Under the pieces are notes generated by a model that was not told where the DNA came from, did no database searches, and was given only the letters and a program-made list of their open reading frames with translations. A stretch of DNA of 64,000 nucleotides from Roseomonas sp. (lineage in GTDB: Bacteria > Pseudomonadota > Alphaproteobacteria > Acetobacterales > Acetobacteraceae), in assembly GCA_020249465.1 (NCBI GenBank), contig JADCFP010000048.1, positions 62,001 to 126,000 on the forward strand, given 5' to 3'. A program made the position numbers and the translations under genes. Below, piece after piece: positions 8,879 through 18,824 of the stretch (position 1 is its first letter; the number at the start of each line of letters is the position of its first letter).

Positions 8879-10669
8879 ATGGATCAGAAGCGTCTGTTCG
8901 CCGCGATTGCGCTTTCAATCGGCATCCTGCTGATTTTTGATGTCTATAAGCGCATGATCATGCCGCCGGAAGCGCCGGCCCCCGTCACACAACAAGCCGC
9001 GCCGGCGCCCGCCGTGCCCGCCCCGGCGGCCTCTGGCGCCGCTGTGCCGGCTACCCCCATTCTCACCGCGCCATCGCAGCAGGAAGCCGCACCCGCCGCG
9101 CGCGCCCCGGCGCGCCGCATTGCCATTGAAAGCGCCTCGGTCGCGGGTAATCTCAATCTGCGCGGTGCGCGGTTGGATGATCTGGTGTTGCTGCGCCATC
9201 GCGAAACCACCGATCCTGGCTCTCCGCCCGTACGACTATTCGCGCCGCGCGATTCTGCCGCACCTTATTTCGCGCAATGGGGCTGGACGGCAGCCGATGG
9301 CCGCACCCGCGTGCCGGATGGGGAGACGGATTGGCAGATCAGCGGCGGGCCGCTCGCGCCCGGCAAGCCGGTGACACTCACCTGGGACAATACACAGGGG
9401 CAGGTTTTCGAAATCCAGCTAAGCCTGGATGAGAATTACATGTTCGCCGCCGAACAGCGCATGCGCAATACCAGCGGCGATACGGTGGCGGTGCTGCCCT
9501 GGGCGCGCATTCGGCGCGAAGTGACACCCAAGGTCGAAGGTTTCTTCATTCTGCATGAAGGCTTCACCGGTGTTGTTGGCGGGCGGTTGAATGAAGTGAC
9601 CTTTGCCGACGCCAAAACCGAAGCACAAAAGCGGCGCGGCCCGGCCTTTGAACAGGAAGATGTCGGCGGCTGGGTAGGCATTACCGATAAGTACTGGCTC
9701 GCGGCACTGATGCCGGCGGCGGCGGATCAGCCGATGCGCGCGGCGTATCGCTTTGTTAGCGAAGCCCCCGGCACCGCCGGTGAGCGTTGGCAGGTGGATA
9801 TCGCTGCCCCCGCCGCGCAACAAATCGCGCCCGGCGCCGCTGATGGCTTCAAAAGCAGGCTATTTGCCGGTGCCAAGGAAGTGCATCTGCTGGATGATTA
9901 CGCAGCGCGCTTTGGCATCAAGGATTTCGACAAGGCGATTGATTTCGGCTGGTTCTACTTCCTGACCAAGCCTTTCTTTTATGCCCTGGATTGGCTGTTC
10001 CAGCTTTTTGGCAATTTCGGTGTTGCCATTCTGGTCTTCACGCTTGCCATCAAGATCGTCTTCTTCCCGCTGGCCAACAAGGCCTATAAATCCATGGCGA
10101 AGATGAAGGTGCTCGCGCCCAAAATGGCCGAGCTCAAGGAACGCTACAAGGATGATCCGCAAAAGGCGCAGACGGAGATGATGGCGCTTTACCGGAGTGA
10201 GAAGGTCAATCCTGCCTCCGGCTGCTTGCCCATCCTGATCCAGATTCCGGTCTTCTTCGCGCTCTATAAGGTGCTGTTTGTCACCATCGAAATGCGCCAT
10301 CAGCCTTTCTTTGGCTGGATCAAGGATTTGTCTGCACCCGATCCGACGAATCTTTTCAACCTATTCGGCCTGCTGCCCTTCGATCCCGCGGCCTGGAGCA
10401 CCTTCCTCCATATGCCGGCCTGGGCTTTGATCATGGGCCTGACCATGTGGGTGCAGCAGAAGTTGAACCCGCAGCCGCCCGATCCGATTCAGGCGAAAAT
10501 CTTCGCCTGGATGCCGGTGATCTTCACCTTCATGCTGGCATCCTTCCCGGCGGGGCTGATCATCTATTGGGCCTGGAACAATACGCTTTCCGTCGGCCAG
10601 CAATACTACATCATGCGCCATGAACGCGCGGCCAATCGCGCGGCCAAGGCTGGCGGCAAGAAGGCGTGA
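8879..10669 (+). CDS. yidC: Membrane protein insertase YidC
   Basis: A 596-residue Oxa1/YidC insertase with the Gram-negative layout: an N-terminal transmembrane anchor (residues 5-25), an Ala/Pro-rich linker (30-80), a large periplasmic beta domain (about 80-345), and the conserved C-terminal membrane core beginning near FGNFGVAILVFTLAIK. The core contains the hallmark NPASGCLPILIQIPVFFALY segment. It inserts inner-membrane proteins with or without SecYEG. The length is typical for alphaproteobacteria. Confidence 0.97.
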   Translation: MDQKRLFAAIALSIGILLIFDVYKRMIMPPEAPAPVTQQAAPAPAVPAPAASGAAVPATPILTAPSQQEAAPAARAPARRIAIESASVAGNLNLRGARLDDLVLLRHRETTDPGSPPVRLFAPRDSAAPYFAQWGWTAADGRTRVPDGETDWQISGGPLAPGKPVTLTWDNTQGQVFEIQLSLDENYMFAAEQRMRNTSGDTVAVLPWARIRREVTPKVEGFFILHEGFTGVVGGRLNEVTFADAKTEAQKRRGPAFEQEDVGGWVGITDKYWLAALMPAAADQPMRAAYRFVSEAPGTAGERWQVDIAAPAAQQIAPGAADGFKSRLFAGAKEVHLLDDYAARFGIKDFDKAIDFGWFYFLTKPFFYALDWLFQLFGNFGVAILVFTLAIKIVFFPLANKAYKSMAKMKVLAPKMAELKERYKDDPQKAQTEMMALYRSEKVNPASGCLPILIQIPVFFALYKVLFVTIEMRHQPFFGWIKDLSAPDPTNLFNLFGLLPFDPAAWSTFLHMPAWALIMGLTMWVQQKLNPQPPDPIQAKIFAWMPVIFTFMLASFPAGLIIYWAWNNTLSVGQQYYIMRHERAANRAAKAGGKKA

Positions 10670-10691
10670 TGCCGCTTGCCGGGTTTGCGTA

Positions 10692-11354
10692 ATGAACGGC
10701 CTTGCCGACACATCTGAGGAAGAAGCCCGCGCCGCCCTGCTTGAAGCGGGGCGGCTGCTTTTTGCGCGGCCTTGTGATTTCTATTTCGGCGCCCAAAAGC
10801 TTGAACAAGTGCCGCCGCCCGGCCTGCCGGAAATCGCCTTTTGCGGGCGTTCCAATGTCGGCAAATCATCCCTGCTGAATGCGCTGACGGGGCGCAATGC
10901 TCTGGCGCGGGTTTCCAATACACCTGGGCGCACGCGCCAGCTCAATTTCTTCAATTTGGGTGATCGGCTCGCACTCGTGGATATGCCGGGCTACGGCTAT
11001 GCCAAGGCATCCAAGGAATTGCAGGCCGATTGGCAGGGCATGATGTTCGATTATCTGCGCGGCCGGCCCAATCTTGGCCGCGTGCTGCTGCTGATGGATG
11101 CGCGGATTGAAACCAAATCCGCTGACCGTGCCGCGATGAAGCTGTTGGATGATGCCGCTGTCGCCTTCCAGATCGTGCTGACCAAGGCCGATGACGTGCC
11201 GCCCGCCCAATTGGCCAAGCGCCTGGCCGAGGTTGAAGGTCTCGCCCGGCGCCACACGGCAGGGCACCCGGTGGTGATGGTGACCAGTAGCGAAACCGGG
11301 CAGGGCATTCCCGAATTGCGGGCGGAACTTTCCGCCTTTGCTTTGCCGGGCTGA
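10692..11354 (+). CDS. engB: Ribosome biogenesis GTP-binding protein YihA/YsxC
   Basis: A 220-residue TrmE-Era-EngA-like GTPase needed for large-subunit assembly. Visible motifs are G1 GRSNVGKSS, G3 DMPGYGYAKA, G4 TKAD and G5 TSSETGQG. The ATG at 10692 gives the usual N-terminal length; the open frame extends 24 codons further up but overlaps the end of yidC. Only 22 bases separate it from yidC, so it is probably the last gene of the rpmH operon. Confidence 0.94.
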   Translation: MNGLADTSEEEARAALLEAGRLLFARPCDFYFGAQKLEQVPPPGLPEIAFCGRSNVGKSSLLNALTGRNALARVSNTPGRTRQLNFFNLGDRLALVDMPGYGYAKASKELQADWQGMMFDYLRGRPNLGRVLLLMDARIETKSADRAAMKLLDDAAVAFQIVLTKADDVPPAQLAKRLAEVEGLARRHTAGHPVVMVTSSETGQGIPELRAELSAFALPG

Positions 11355-11419
11355 TTTTCTGCCCGCCGAGGTTGCACAACCCCGGCGACAGGGCAGACGA
11401 AAAAGGTTACACGCCTGTC

Positions 11420-12937
11420 ATGCAGGCTTCCCCCCCGCTTTTGGCCGCTGAGGGCATTACCAAGCGCTTCGGCGCGCTGGTGGCCAATAACGCCGTGGAC
11501 CTGAAAGTGGCGCCAGGCGAAATCCATGCGCTGCTTGGTGAAAATGGCGCCGGCAAATCCACGCTCGTCAAAATCATCTATGGTCTGCTGCGCCCGGATG
11601 CGGGGCGGTTGGTCTGGCGCGGCACGCCGGTTCAGGTGGAAACGCCACGCGCCGCCCGCGCGCTTGGCATTGGCATGGTGTTTCAGCATTTCTCATTGTT
11701 TGAGGCGCTGACGGTCGCGGAAAATGTCGCCCTCGCGCTTGATGGCGCCGGCGCCTTGGAAGACATCGCCGAACGCCTTGCCGAAACAAGCCGCGCCTAT
11801 GGCCTGCCGCTGGATCCCAAGCGCGAAGTCTGGCGGCTTTCCGTGGGTGAGCGCCAGCGCGTTGAGATCATGCGCTGCCTGATGCAGGACCCAAGCCTGC
11901 TGATCCTGGATGAACCCACTTCCGTATTGACGCCCCAGGAAGCCGAGGGGCTTTTTGCGACGCTCGCCCGGCTGCGCGCCGAAGGGCGTTCGGTGCTCTA
12001 CATCTCCCACAAACTGGAAGAAGTGCGACGCATTTGCGAAGCCGCGATCATTCTGCGCGGCGGCCAGGTGGTGGCGCATTGCGACCCGCGCGCGGAAACC
12101 GCAGCGAGCCTCGCGCGCATGATGATGGGCGGCGATGTGGTGCCCATCCGCCATGATGTGATTGAAGCGCAAGGCCCGGTGCGGCTTTCGGTCTCCGCGC
12201 TGTCACTCCCGCCGCAGCATGCGCATGGCATTGCGCTTGACAGGATCAGCCTGGAACTCCGCGCCGGTGAGGTGCTGGGCATCGCCGGCGTCGCCGGCAA
12301 TGGCCAGGATGAGCTTTTTGCCGCCCTCAGCGGCGAAGAATTGGCACCCCATGATGCGGCCATTGCCATGGATGGTGTCGCGGTGGGCCGTGCCGGCATC
12401 AATGAACGCCGCCGGCGCGGTGCTGCCTTTGTGCCGGAAGAACGGCTTGGCCATGGCGCAGCGCCGGCCATGCGGCTCACGGAAAACGCGCTGCTTTCAG
12501 GCCACGCCACCAATGGTTTTTTGCGCCACGGCCTTGTGGATCGCGCCAAGCTGACTGACTTCGTGGGCAAGGTGGTGCGCGTCTTTGATGTGCGCAAAGG
12601 CCCCGCCGATCCGGAAGCCCGCGCGCTATCGGGCGGCAATTTGCAGAAATTCGTCATCGGCCGCGAAATTGCCCGCAAGCCTGGCCTGTTGGTCGTGGCG
12701 CAGCCAAGCTGGGGCGTTGATGCGGGTGCCGCTGCCACCATTCGCCAGGCGCTGATGGATCTGGCGCGCGCGGGCAGCGCTGTTCTGGTGATCAGCCAGG
12801 ATTTGGATGAGTTGCTGGAAATCTCAGATCGGCTTTGCGTGATGTTCATGGGCCGGCTTTCGCCCGCCATGCCAACGGCGGACGCCACCCGTGGATCGCT
12901 CGGCCTACTCATGGGCGGGGCGGGGATGGCGGCGTGA
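11420..12937 (+). CDS. BMP-type ABC transporter ATP-binding protein (dual NBD)
   Basis: A 505-residue fused double ATPase of the sugar/nucleoside class. The first domain is complete: GENGAGKST, signature LSVGERQRVEIM and Walker B LLILDEPTSV. The second has the degenerate Walker A expected for this class (AGVAGNGQDE) but a good signature ALSGGNLQKF. Two permeases and a BMP-family binding protein follow, as in YufNOPQ/NupABC-type nucleoside importers. ATG 11420 is used because the frame upstream offers only a TTG. Its last base overlaps the next gene (TGATG). Confidence 0.92.
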   Translation: MQASPPLLAAEGITKRFGALVANNAVDLKVAPGEIHALLGENGAGKSTLVKIIYGLLRPDAGRLVWRGTPVQVETPRAARALGIGMVFQHFSLFEALTVAENVALALDGAGALEDIAERLAETSRAYGLPLDPKREVWRLSVGERQRVEIMRCLMQDPSLLILDEPTSVLTPQEAEGLFATLARLRAEGRSVLYISHKLEEVRRICEAAIILRGGQVVAHCDPRAETAASLARMMMGGDVVPIRHDVIEAQGPVRLSVSALSLPPQHAHGIALDRISLELRAGEVLGIAGVAGNGQDELFAALSGEELAPHDAAIAMDGVAVGRAGINERRRRGAAFVPEERLGHGAAPAMRLTENALLSGHATNGFLRHGLVDRAKLTDFVGKVVRVFDVRKGPADPEARALSGGNLQKFVIGREIARKPGLLVVAQPSWGVDAGAAATIRQALMDLARAGSAVLVISQDLDELLEISDRLCVMFMGRLSPAMPTADATRGSLGLLMGGAGMAA

Positions 12938-14010
12938 TGCGTTTGGTGATGGAGAAACGCAGCGAAACGCCGATCAGCCTGATGCTGATCTCGCCACTTA
13001 TTGCTGTGGCACTCACGATGATTTCCGCCGCCATCATGTTCGCGCTGCTCGGTAAGGACCCGGTGGCGGCGCTGCAAACCTATTTCCTTGATCCGCTCTC
13101 GGATTCCTGGGGTCTGCAGGAAGTGGCGGTGAAGGCGACACCCTTGGTCCTCATCGCGGTTGGGCTTGCGGTCTGCTATCGCGCCAAGGTCTGGAATATC
13201 GGCGCCGAGGGGCAATTCCTGTTCGGCGCCATGGCAGGCGGCTATGTCGCCATCATCACCCATGGCAGCACGCAAGGGCCGTGGCTTTTGCCGGTGATGC
13301 TGCTGGCGGGCGCCATGGCCGGTGCGTGTTTCGCGCTGATCCCGGCGCTGCTCCGCACCCGGTTCGGCGCGAATGAAATCCTCACCAGCCTCATGCTGGT
13401 TTATGTTGCGGAATTGCTGCTGGATTACCTGGTGCGCGGCCCCTGGCGCGACCCGGCCGGCTTCAACATGCCCAATAGCGTGGTGTTTGAGGCAGAAGCG
13501 ACGCTGCCGCTGCTGATGGCGGGCGGGCGGCTCAATATCGGCACGCCGATCATGATCGCCATTGTGCTTGGCTTCATGCTGCTGATGGGGCGCACGCTGA
13601 AGGGGTTTGAAATCCGCCTGGTGGGTGAAGCGCCACGCGCCGCGCGCTTTGCCGGGTTTTCCGAAACGCGTTTGATCATCACGGTTTTCATGATCTCAGG
13701 CGCACTCGCGGGCCTAGCGGGCGTTTTGGAAGCCGCAGGCACGGTCAAGCAATTGCAGCCCGGCATTTCACCCGGCTATGGCTTCACCGCGATCATCGTG
13801 GCCTTTTTGGGCAGGCTTAATCCCATCGGGTGTCTATTCGCCGGCATCTTTATCGCCATCACCTTCATCGGTGGCGAGAATGCGCAAATCATGCTGCGCC
13901 TGCCTTTGGATGCGACCCGCGTACTGCAAGGGCTTCTGCTGTTCTTCGTGCTGGTCTGCGATAGCCTGCTTTTGTATCGCTTCCGCCTGCTGCGGGGTGC
14001 CGCCGCATGA
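12937..14010 (+). CDS. BMP-type ABC transporter permease 1
   Basis: A 357-residue inner-membrane permease of the branched-chain/nucleoside-type BPD_transp_2 family, with about eight to ten hydrophobic segments and the family loop VGEAPRAARFAGFS. It follows the ATPase with a one-base overlap and runs into the second permease with a four-base overlap, so the subunits are probably made in step. Its role is to form half of the import channel, most likely for nucleosides or related bases. Confidence 0.9.
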   Translation: MRLVMEKRSETPISLMLISPLIAVALTMISAAIMFALLGKDPVAALQTYFLDPLSDSWGLQEVAVKATPLVLIAVGLAVCYRAKVWNIGAEGQFLFGAMAGGYVAIITHGSTQGPWLLPVMLLAGAMAGACFALIPALLRTRFGANEILTSLMLVYVAELLLDYLVRGPWRDPAGFNMPNSVVFEAEATLPLLMAGGRLNIGTPIMIAIVLGFMLLMGRTLKGFEIRLVGEAPRAARFAGFSETRLIITVFMISGALAGLAGVLEAAGTVKQLQPGISPGYGFTAIIVAFLGRLNPIGCLFAGIFIAITFIGGENAQIMLRLPLDATRVLQGLLLFFVLVCDSLLLYRFRLLRGAAA

Positions 14011-14924
14011 CCCTGTTCGAAGCCATCATCCTGACCATCATTACGGCTTCAACGCCGCTGCTGATTGCGGCGATTGGCGAATTGGTGGTGGAACGCGCCG
14101 GCGTCTTGAATCTGGGCGTGGAGGGCATGATGGTGATCGGCGCTGCCGCTGGCATTGCCGCCGCCATCGCCACCGGGTCTTCCAGTTTTGGCGTGCTGGT
14201 GGCCGTGCTGGCCGGCATGGCGCTGTCGCTGGTGTTCGCTGCCCTCGTGCTTGGGCTTGCGGCCAATCAGGTCGCGGCGGGGCTCGCCTTGGCCATCCTT
14301 GGGCTCGGGCTTTCCGGCGTGATCGGCGCGCCCTTTGTCGGCGTGCAGCGCGCCGGCATCGGCAAGATCGAAATCCCCTGGCTGTCCGAAATTCCCTTCC
14401 TTGGCCCGCTGCTGTTCCGCCAGGACCCGTTTGTCTATGCCTCTATCGCCTTGGTGGTGGCCGCCTGGTGGTTCCTCACCAAAAGCCGCGCCGGGCTTGT
14501 GCTGCGCGCGGTGGGTGAAAACCACGCGGCGGCGCATGCGCTTGGCTATCCGGTGCGGCGCATACGCCTGCTTGCCATCCTGTTCGGCGGCGGATGCGCG
14601 GGATTGGCGGGGGCCTATATGTCGTTGGTTCTGACACCCTTCTGGACCAGCGGCATGACCGCGGGGCGGGGCTGGATTGCGCTGGCCATCGTGGTTTTTG
14701 CCTCCTGGCTGCCCTTCAGGGCCATGATCGGTGCCTATCTGTTTGGCGCGCTGACCATTCTGCAATTGCATGCGCAATCGGCCGGCGTGCCGCTGCCATC
14801 CCAATTTCTCGCGGCCTTGCCCTATCTGATCACGATCCTGGTGCTCGTGCTCATTATGCGGGCAAGGCGGGGCGGTGCGGCGGGGCCGGCCTCCCTCGGC
14901 GTGCCCTTCGTGCCCGACAGATAG
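14007..14924 (+). CDS. BMP-type ABC transporter permease 2
   Basis: A 305-residue second permease of the same importer, with a hydrophobic profile of about eight segments and the motif RAVGENHAAAHALG that pairs with the corresponding loop of the first permease. The segment GVLNLGVEGMMVIGA near the N-terminus is characteristic of nucleoside-type permeases in this family. It overlaps permease 1 by four bases and ends 58 bases before the binding-protein gene. Confidence 0.91.
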   Translation: MTLFEAIILTIITASTPLLIAAIGELVVERAGVLNLGVEGMMVIGAAAGIAAAIATGSSSFGVLVAVLAGMALSLVFAALVLGLAANQVAAGLALAILGLGLSGVIGAPFVGVQRAGIGKIEIPWLSEIPFLGPLLFRQDPFVYASIALVVAAWWFLTKSRAGLVLRAVGENHAAAHALGYPVRRIRLLAILFGGGCAGLAGAYMSLVLTPFWTSGMTAGRGWIALAIVVFASWLPFRAMIGAYLFGALTILQLHAQSAGVPLPSQFLAALPYLITILVLVLIMRARRGGAAGPASLGVPFVPDR

Positions 14925-14982
14925 GCCCTTCCGTATCGGCATTAAATTTGCTTAACCCAAACCGCTTTTCAGGGAGCCCATC

Positions 14983-16059
14983 ATGAACATCACCCGTCGT
15001 CACCTTATGGCTGGCTCTGCCGGTCTTGCCGGCGCTGCGCTGGCTGGCCAGCAGGCCGAAGCGCAGTCGCGCCTTAGCGTCGGCGTCGTCCTGATCGGGC
15101 CGGTCGGCGATTTCGGCTGGTCCCATATGCATGATCAGGGCCGCCGCCGCATGGCCGAGGTACTGGGCGACCGCGTCAATGCCACCACAGTCGAATCCGT
15201 GGCACCGCCCGATTTCGACCGTGTGGTGACGCAGCTGGTCCGCACCGGCCATCGGCTGATTTTCACCACCAGCTTTTCCTATTTCGCCCCGACGCAGCGC
15301 CTGGCGCCGCAGCACCCGGGCGTGTTCTTTGAAAACGCGACCGGCCCGACAACGCTGCCGAATATGGCGATCTATAATGCCCGCTTTTACGAAGGCCGCT
15401 ACATCCAGGGCGTGATCGCCGCGCGCAAGTCCCGTTCCAAGACCATCGGCTATGTCGCGACCTTCCCGGTGCCGGAGGTGATCAGCGCCATCAACACCGT
15501 CATGCGCGGCGCCTGGTCGGTGGATCCTTCCATGAAGATCCGCGTGGTGTGGGTGAATGCCTGGTCGAACCCAGCGCGAGAGGCCGATGCGGCCCGCGCC
15601 CTGATTGACCAGGGCTGCGACGTGCTGTGCAGCCACACTGATGGCCCGGCGCCGCTGCAATTGGCGGAACAGCGCGGCATTTTCGGCTTCGGCCAGGCAT
15701 CGGACATGACGCGCTTTGCCCCGCGCGCCCACCTGACCAGCAGCGTGAACAACTGGGGCGATTATTACGCCGAACGGGCGAAGGCCGTGCTGGATGGCAC
15801 CTGGCGCCCGACCGATACCTGGGGCGGGCTTGGCAGCGGCATGTTCCGCATGGCCCCCTTCACCAATATGACCCCCGAGGAAGTGAGCGAGGCGACGCGT
15901 ATCCGCGACGCCATCGCCGCCGGTACGCTGCACCCCTTTGAAGGCCCGATCACGCGCCAGGATGGTACGGTGGTGATCCCGGCCGGCCGGCGCCTTTCGG
16001 ATGATGAAATCCGCGCGCAGAACTACTTCTATCAGGGGATTGATGTCGCGATGCCGTAA
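14983..16059 (+). CDS. BMP family ABC substrate-binding protein
   Basis: A 358-residue periplasmic binding protein of the basic membrane protein (Bmp/Med) family. The N-terminus has a twin-arginine-like export signal (TRRHLMAGSAG, then a hydrophobic stretch ending QAEAQ). The mature start is LSVGVVLIGPVGDFGWS, the usual first strand of BMP proteins, and SHTDGPAPLQLAEQRG lies in the second lobe. Relatives bind purine nucleosides. AGGGAG lies upstream of the ATG. The gene ends the transporter operon and is closed by the strong terminator at 16082-16119. Confidence 0.92.
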   Translation: MNITRRHLMAGSAGLAGAALAGQQAEAQSRLSVGVVLIGPVGDFGWSHMHDQGRRRMAEVLGDRVNATTVESVAPPDFDRVVTQLVRTGHRLIFTTSFSYFAPTQRLAPQHPGVFFENATGPTTLPNMAIYNARFYEGRYIQGVIAARKSRSKTIGYVATFPVPEVISAINTVMRGAWSVDPSMKIRVVWVNAWSNPAREADAARALIDQGCDVLCSHTDGPAPLQLAEQRGIFGFGQASDMTRFAPRAHLTSSVNNWGDYYAERAKAVLDGTWRPTDTWGGLGSGMFRMAPFTNMTPEEVSEATRIRDAIAAGTLHPFEGPITRQDGTVVIPAGRRLSDDEIRAQNYFYQGIDVAMP

Positions 16060-16081
16060 GGCGGTCCATCGCCGCTGAAAC

Positions 16082-16119
16082 AAAAACCCCAGTGTGAGCG
16101 ATCACACTGGGGTTTTTTT
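16082..16119. terminator. Bidirectional intrinsic terminator
   Basis: A perfect 16-bp stem (16082-16097 with 16102-16117) around a GCGA loop, with an A-run on the left and seven T's on the right, so it can work in both directions. It separates the BMP transporter operon from convergent parC. The last T is also the first base of the complemented parC stop codon. Confidence 0.93.
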
Positions 16120-18350
16120 CATTCGAAGCGATTGGAACGCGGGAAGCCATTGGGCGGCGCCTTGCCCGCGCCAGCGCGATTGCCGACCCAGGCGCGCAAA
16201 TCGGTCTCGGTGCGGGTTCTTTCGCCAAGCACCCAGGAAAGCCCTTCCTTCCGCGTAAACACCTTCGCATCCGCCAGCCCGCCATCGCGATAGCTTTGCA
16301 ATTGCACGCCGCGCCCGCGCGTCATTTCCGGCACCTGATCAATCGGGAAAATCAGCAATTTTCGGTTCTCGCCAATCACCGCAATCGAATCGCCTTCCGC
16401 CGGCGCGCAGACCGCCGCTTCCGCCGGCGGGTCCACATTCAATACCTGCTTGCCGGTGCGCTTTTCCGCGAGCAAATCCTCGCCCTTCACCAGGAAGCCC
16501 TTGCCATCCGACGCCGCGACCAGATAGCGCAGCCCCTCACGATGCACGAATAGCGCGACCACCGCATCTTCATTGGTCAGATCAAGCATGAGGCGCACCG
16601 GCTGCCCATCACCACGCCCGCGCGGAATACTATCCGCCTTGAGCGTAAAAGCCTTGCCATTGGTGGCAAACAACACCAGCCGATCCGTGGTCTCAGCATG
16701 GAGTGCGATGAACAGGCTATCGCCTTCCTTGAAGCGCAATTCACCATCCAGCGAGACATGCCCCTTCTGCGCCCTGATCCAGCCTTTCTCAGACAGGATC
16801 ACGGTAATCGGCTCTCGCTCCACAAAGGCGGCTTCATCCACCGCCACTTCCGGCAGCGCCGCGCCAGTGGCGGTGCGCCTTGTGCCAAGCGCGCCGCCGC
16901 CGAAGCGCGCCTGCATGCTTTCAATTTCTTCCGCAATCGCGGCCCAGCGCGCGGCTTCCGATTTCATCAGCGCTTGCAGCTTTTTCTGTTCCGCAGAAAG
17001 CTTCTTATGCTCCTTGCGGATTTCCATTTCCTCAAGGCGCCGCAGTGCGCGCAGCCGCATGTTCAGAATGGCTTCCGCCTGCGTATCGGTCAGGCCAAAG
17101 CGTTCCATCAAGCGCGGCTTTGGTTCATCTTCTTCCCGGATGATGCGGATCACCTCATCCAGGTTGAGATACGCAATCAGATAGCCATCCAGAATCTCAA
17201 GCCGCCGCGCAATGGCGCCCAGCCGATGATTGGTGCGCCGCTGCAAAACCTCATGCCGATGATCAAGCCAGGCGCGCAGCACTTCCCTAAGGCTCATGAC
17301 GCGCGGCGTGCGGTTCGCATCCAGCACATTCATGTTCAATGGAAAGCGCGATTCCAAAGCGGTGGCGCGGAACAGCGTTTCCATCAGCACTGCCGGTTCC
17401 ACATTGCGCGATTTCGGTTCCAGCACGATCCGTACCTGTTCGGTACTTTCATCGCGCAAATCCGCGAGTAGCGGCAGCTTCTTTTCGTCCAGCAATTGCG
17501 CGATCTGTTCGATCAGCCGCGCCTTCTGCACCTGATAGGGAATTTCGGTGACAATGATCACCCAGCTTCCGGCTTTGCCCTTTTCCACTTCCCATTTCGC
17601 GCGCACGCGAAACCCGCCACGGCCGGTTTCATAGGCTTCGCGCATCGCCTCTGCGCTTTCCACCAGAATGCCACCGGTCGGGAAATCCGGCCCCTTGATG
17701 TGGCGCAGCAGCTGATCCGTCCCCGCGTTCGGGTTGCGCACCAATTCAAGCGCTGCGGCGCAAAGCTCCCCGGCATTATGCGGCGGGATAGAAGTTGCCA
17801 TACCGACTGCAATCCCCGCCGCCCCATTGGCGAGCAGATGCGGAAAAGCCGCCGGCAGCACGATGGGTTCACGTTCTTCCCCATCATAGGTTGCGCGGAA
17901 ATCAACCGCGTCTTCCTCAATCCCTTCCAGCAGCGCCTGCGCCACTTCCGTCAGCCGCGCTTCCGTGTAGCGCATGGCAGCCGGGTTATCGCCATCAATA
18001 TTGCCGAAATTGCCCTGGCCTTCGACCAGGGGATAACGCGCCGCAAAATCCTGCGCGAGCCGCACCATCGCCTCATAAATCGCGGCATCGCCATGCGGAT
18101 GGTATTTACCCATAACATCGCCCACGATGCGCGCGCATTTCTTGAAACCCGCTTCCGGATCAAGCCGCAATTGCCGCATCGCCCAAAGCAGGCGCCGATG
18201 CACGGGCTTCAGCCCATCGCGCACATCCGGCAGGGACCGCGCCGTGATGGTGGAAAGCGCATAGGCCAAATAGCGTTCGGAAAGCGCATCCGCGAGCCGC
18301 GTTTCACGCTCTGCCCCGCCGGGCGATAGGGTTTTCACATCATCAGGCAT
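16119..18350 (-). CDS. parC: DNA topoisomerase IV subunit A
   Basis: A 743-residue type IIA topoisomerase subunit that decatenates daughter chromosomes with ParE. The N-terminus reads [20 protein letters not shown], and the catalytic Tyr is Tyr128 in [10 protein letters not shown]. The length and position downstream of recO favour ParC over GyrA, as does the lack of an obvious GyrA-box-rich tail. In the quinolone-resistance region the sequence is [12 protein letters not shown], so the residue matching E. coli Ser80 is Ala89. Confidence 0.93.
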   Translation of the reverse strand: MPDDVKTLSPGGAERETRLADALSERYLAYALSTITARSLPDVRDGLKPVHRRLLWAMRQLRLDPEAGFKKCARIVGDVMGKYHPHGDAAIYEAMVRLAQDFAARYPLVEGQGNFGNIDGDNPAAMRYTEARLTEVAQALLEGIEEDAVDFRATYDGEEREPIVLPAAFPHLLANGAAGIAVGMATSIPPHNAGELCAAALELVRNPNAGTDQLLRHIKGPDFPTGGILVESAEAMREAYETGRGGFRVRAKWEVEKGKAGSWVIIVTEIPYQVQKARLIEQIAQLLDEKKLPLLADLRDESTEQVRIVLEPKSRNVEPAVLMETLFRATALESRFPLNMNVLDANRTPRVMSLREVLRAWLDHRHEVLQRRTNHRLGAIARRLEILDGYLIAYLNLDEVIRIIREEDEPKPRLMERFGLTDTQAEAILNMRLRALRRLEEMEIRKEHKKLSAEQKKLQALMKSEAARWAAIAEEIESMQARFGGGALGTRRTATGAALPEVAVDEAAFVEREPITVILSEKGWIRAQKGHVSLDGELRFKEGDSLFIALHAETTDRLVLFATNGKAFTLKADSIPRGRGDGQPVRLMLDLTNEDAVVALFVHREGLRYLVAASDGKGFLVKGEDLLAEKRTGKQVLNVDPPAEAAVCAPAEGDSIAVIGENRKLLIFPIDQVPEMTRGRGVQLQSYRDGGLADAKVFTRKEGLSWVLGERTRTETDLRAWVGNRAGAGKAPPNGFPRSNRFE

Positions 18351-18452
18351 GGCCGAATCGCATCCTTATTCAGGCACCCGTCTAACCCTGCGCCAATCGC
18401 GCTGCAAAGGCTTCAAGACTTCAGTAAGCATTCTTGCCGTATTCTTTCGCCC

Positions 18453-18824
18453 ATGATGAATTTGGCCATCGCCCCCGCACGGCAAAACTACGTGCCCGCG
18501 CCCACGCCCGCTGTCTGGGTGACATGGGCTGAGGGTATTGCCGGCCCCGCCACAATCGCCCCGCGCGGGGAATTCCGCTGCTTCCTGGTCTTTACCCTGG
18601 CCCACGGCGCAGAAGCGGCGGCGCAACGGGCAGAAATGACACTCCGCAACCTCGGCTGGAATCACGTGGCAACGCAAAGCGGCGTGCCGCTGAACCCCGA
18701 AAGACTATACGCCCTGCCGGAGGAGTTTCACGAAATCTGTGAAGCTGCCATGTGCGGACAAACCGGCGTGATGCATTACTGCGTCACTCGACGACCAACC
18801 CCGCTATTCGCTCAGCCAATCTGA
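18453..18824 (+). CDS. Hypothetical protein
   Basis: A 123-residue protein (or 122 from the second ATG) that I do not recognise. Third codon positions are strongly G/C-biased through the frame, which supports real coding. It has no obvious signal peptide or membrane segment; a Cys/His-bearing stretch lies near the C-terminus (EICEAAMCGQTG, then MHYCV). It runs divergently from parC, and its last 41 bases overlap the 3' end of recO on the other strand. No good ribosome site precedes the start. Confidence 0.58.
   Translation: MMNLAIAPARQNYVPAPTPAVWVTWAEGIAGPATIAPRGEFRCFLVFTLAHGAEAAAQRAEMTLRNLGWNHVATQSGVPLNPERLYALPEEFHEICEAAMCGQTGVMHYCVTRRPTPLFAQPI

Noticed and set aside
11998-13275. 425-codon antisense frame across the ABC ATPase and permease
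   Set aside because: It crosses two real genes and has low-complexity Ser/Arg composition, so it is a codon-bias artefact.
14854-16083. 409-codon antisense frame over the BMP binding protein
   Set aside because: The binding protein on the plus strand is certain; the antisense frame is His/Arg-rich without a domain.
18645-18670. A third copy of the intergenic palindrome (GGAATCACGTGGC inside the hypothetical gene)
   Set aside because: Only a short partial match without the flanking arms, and within a coding frame, so probably chance.
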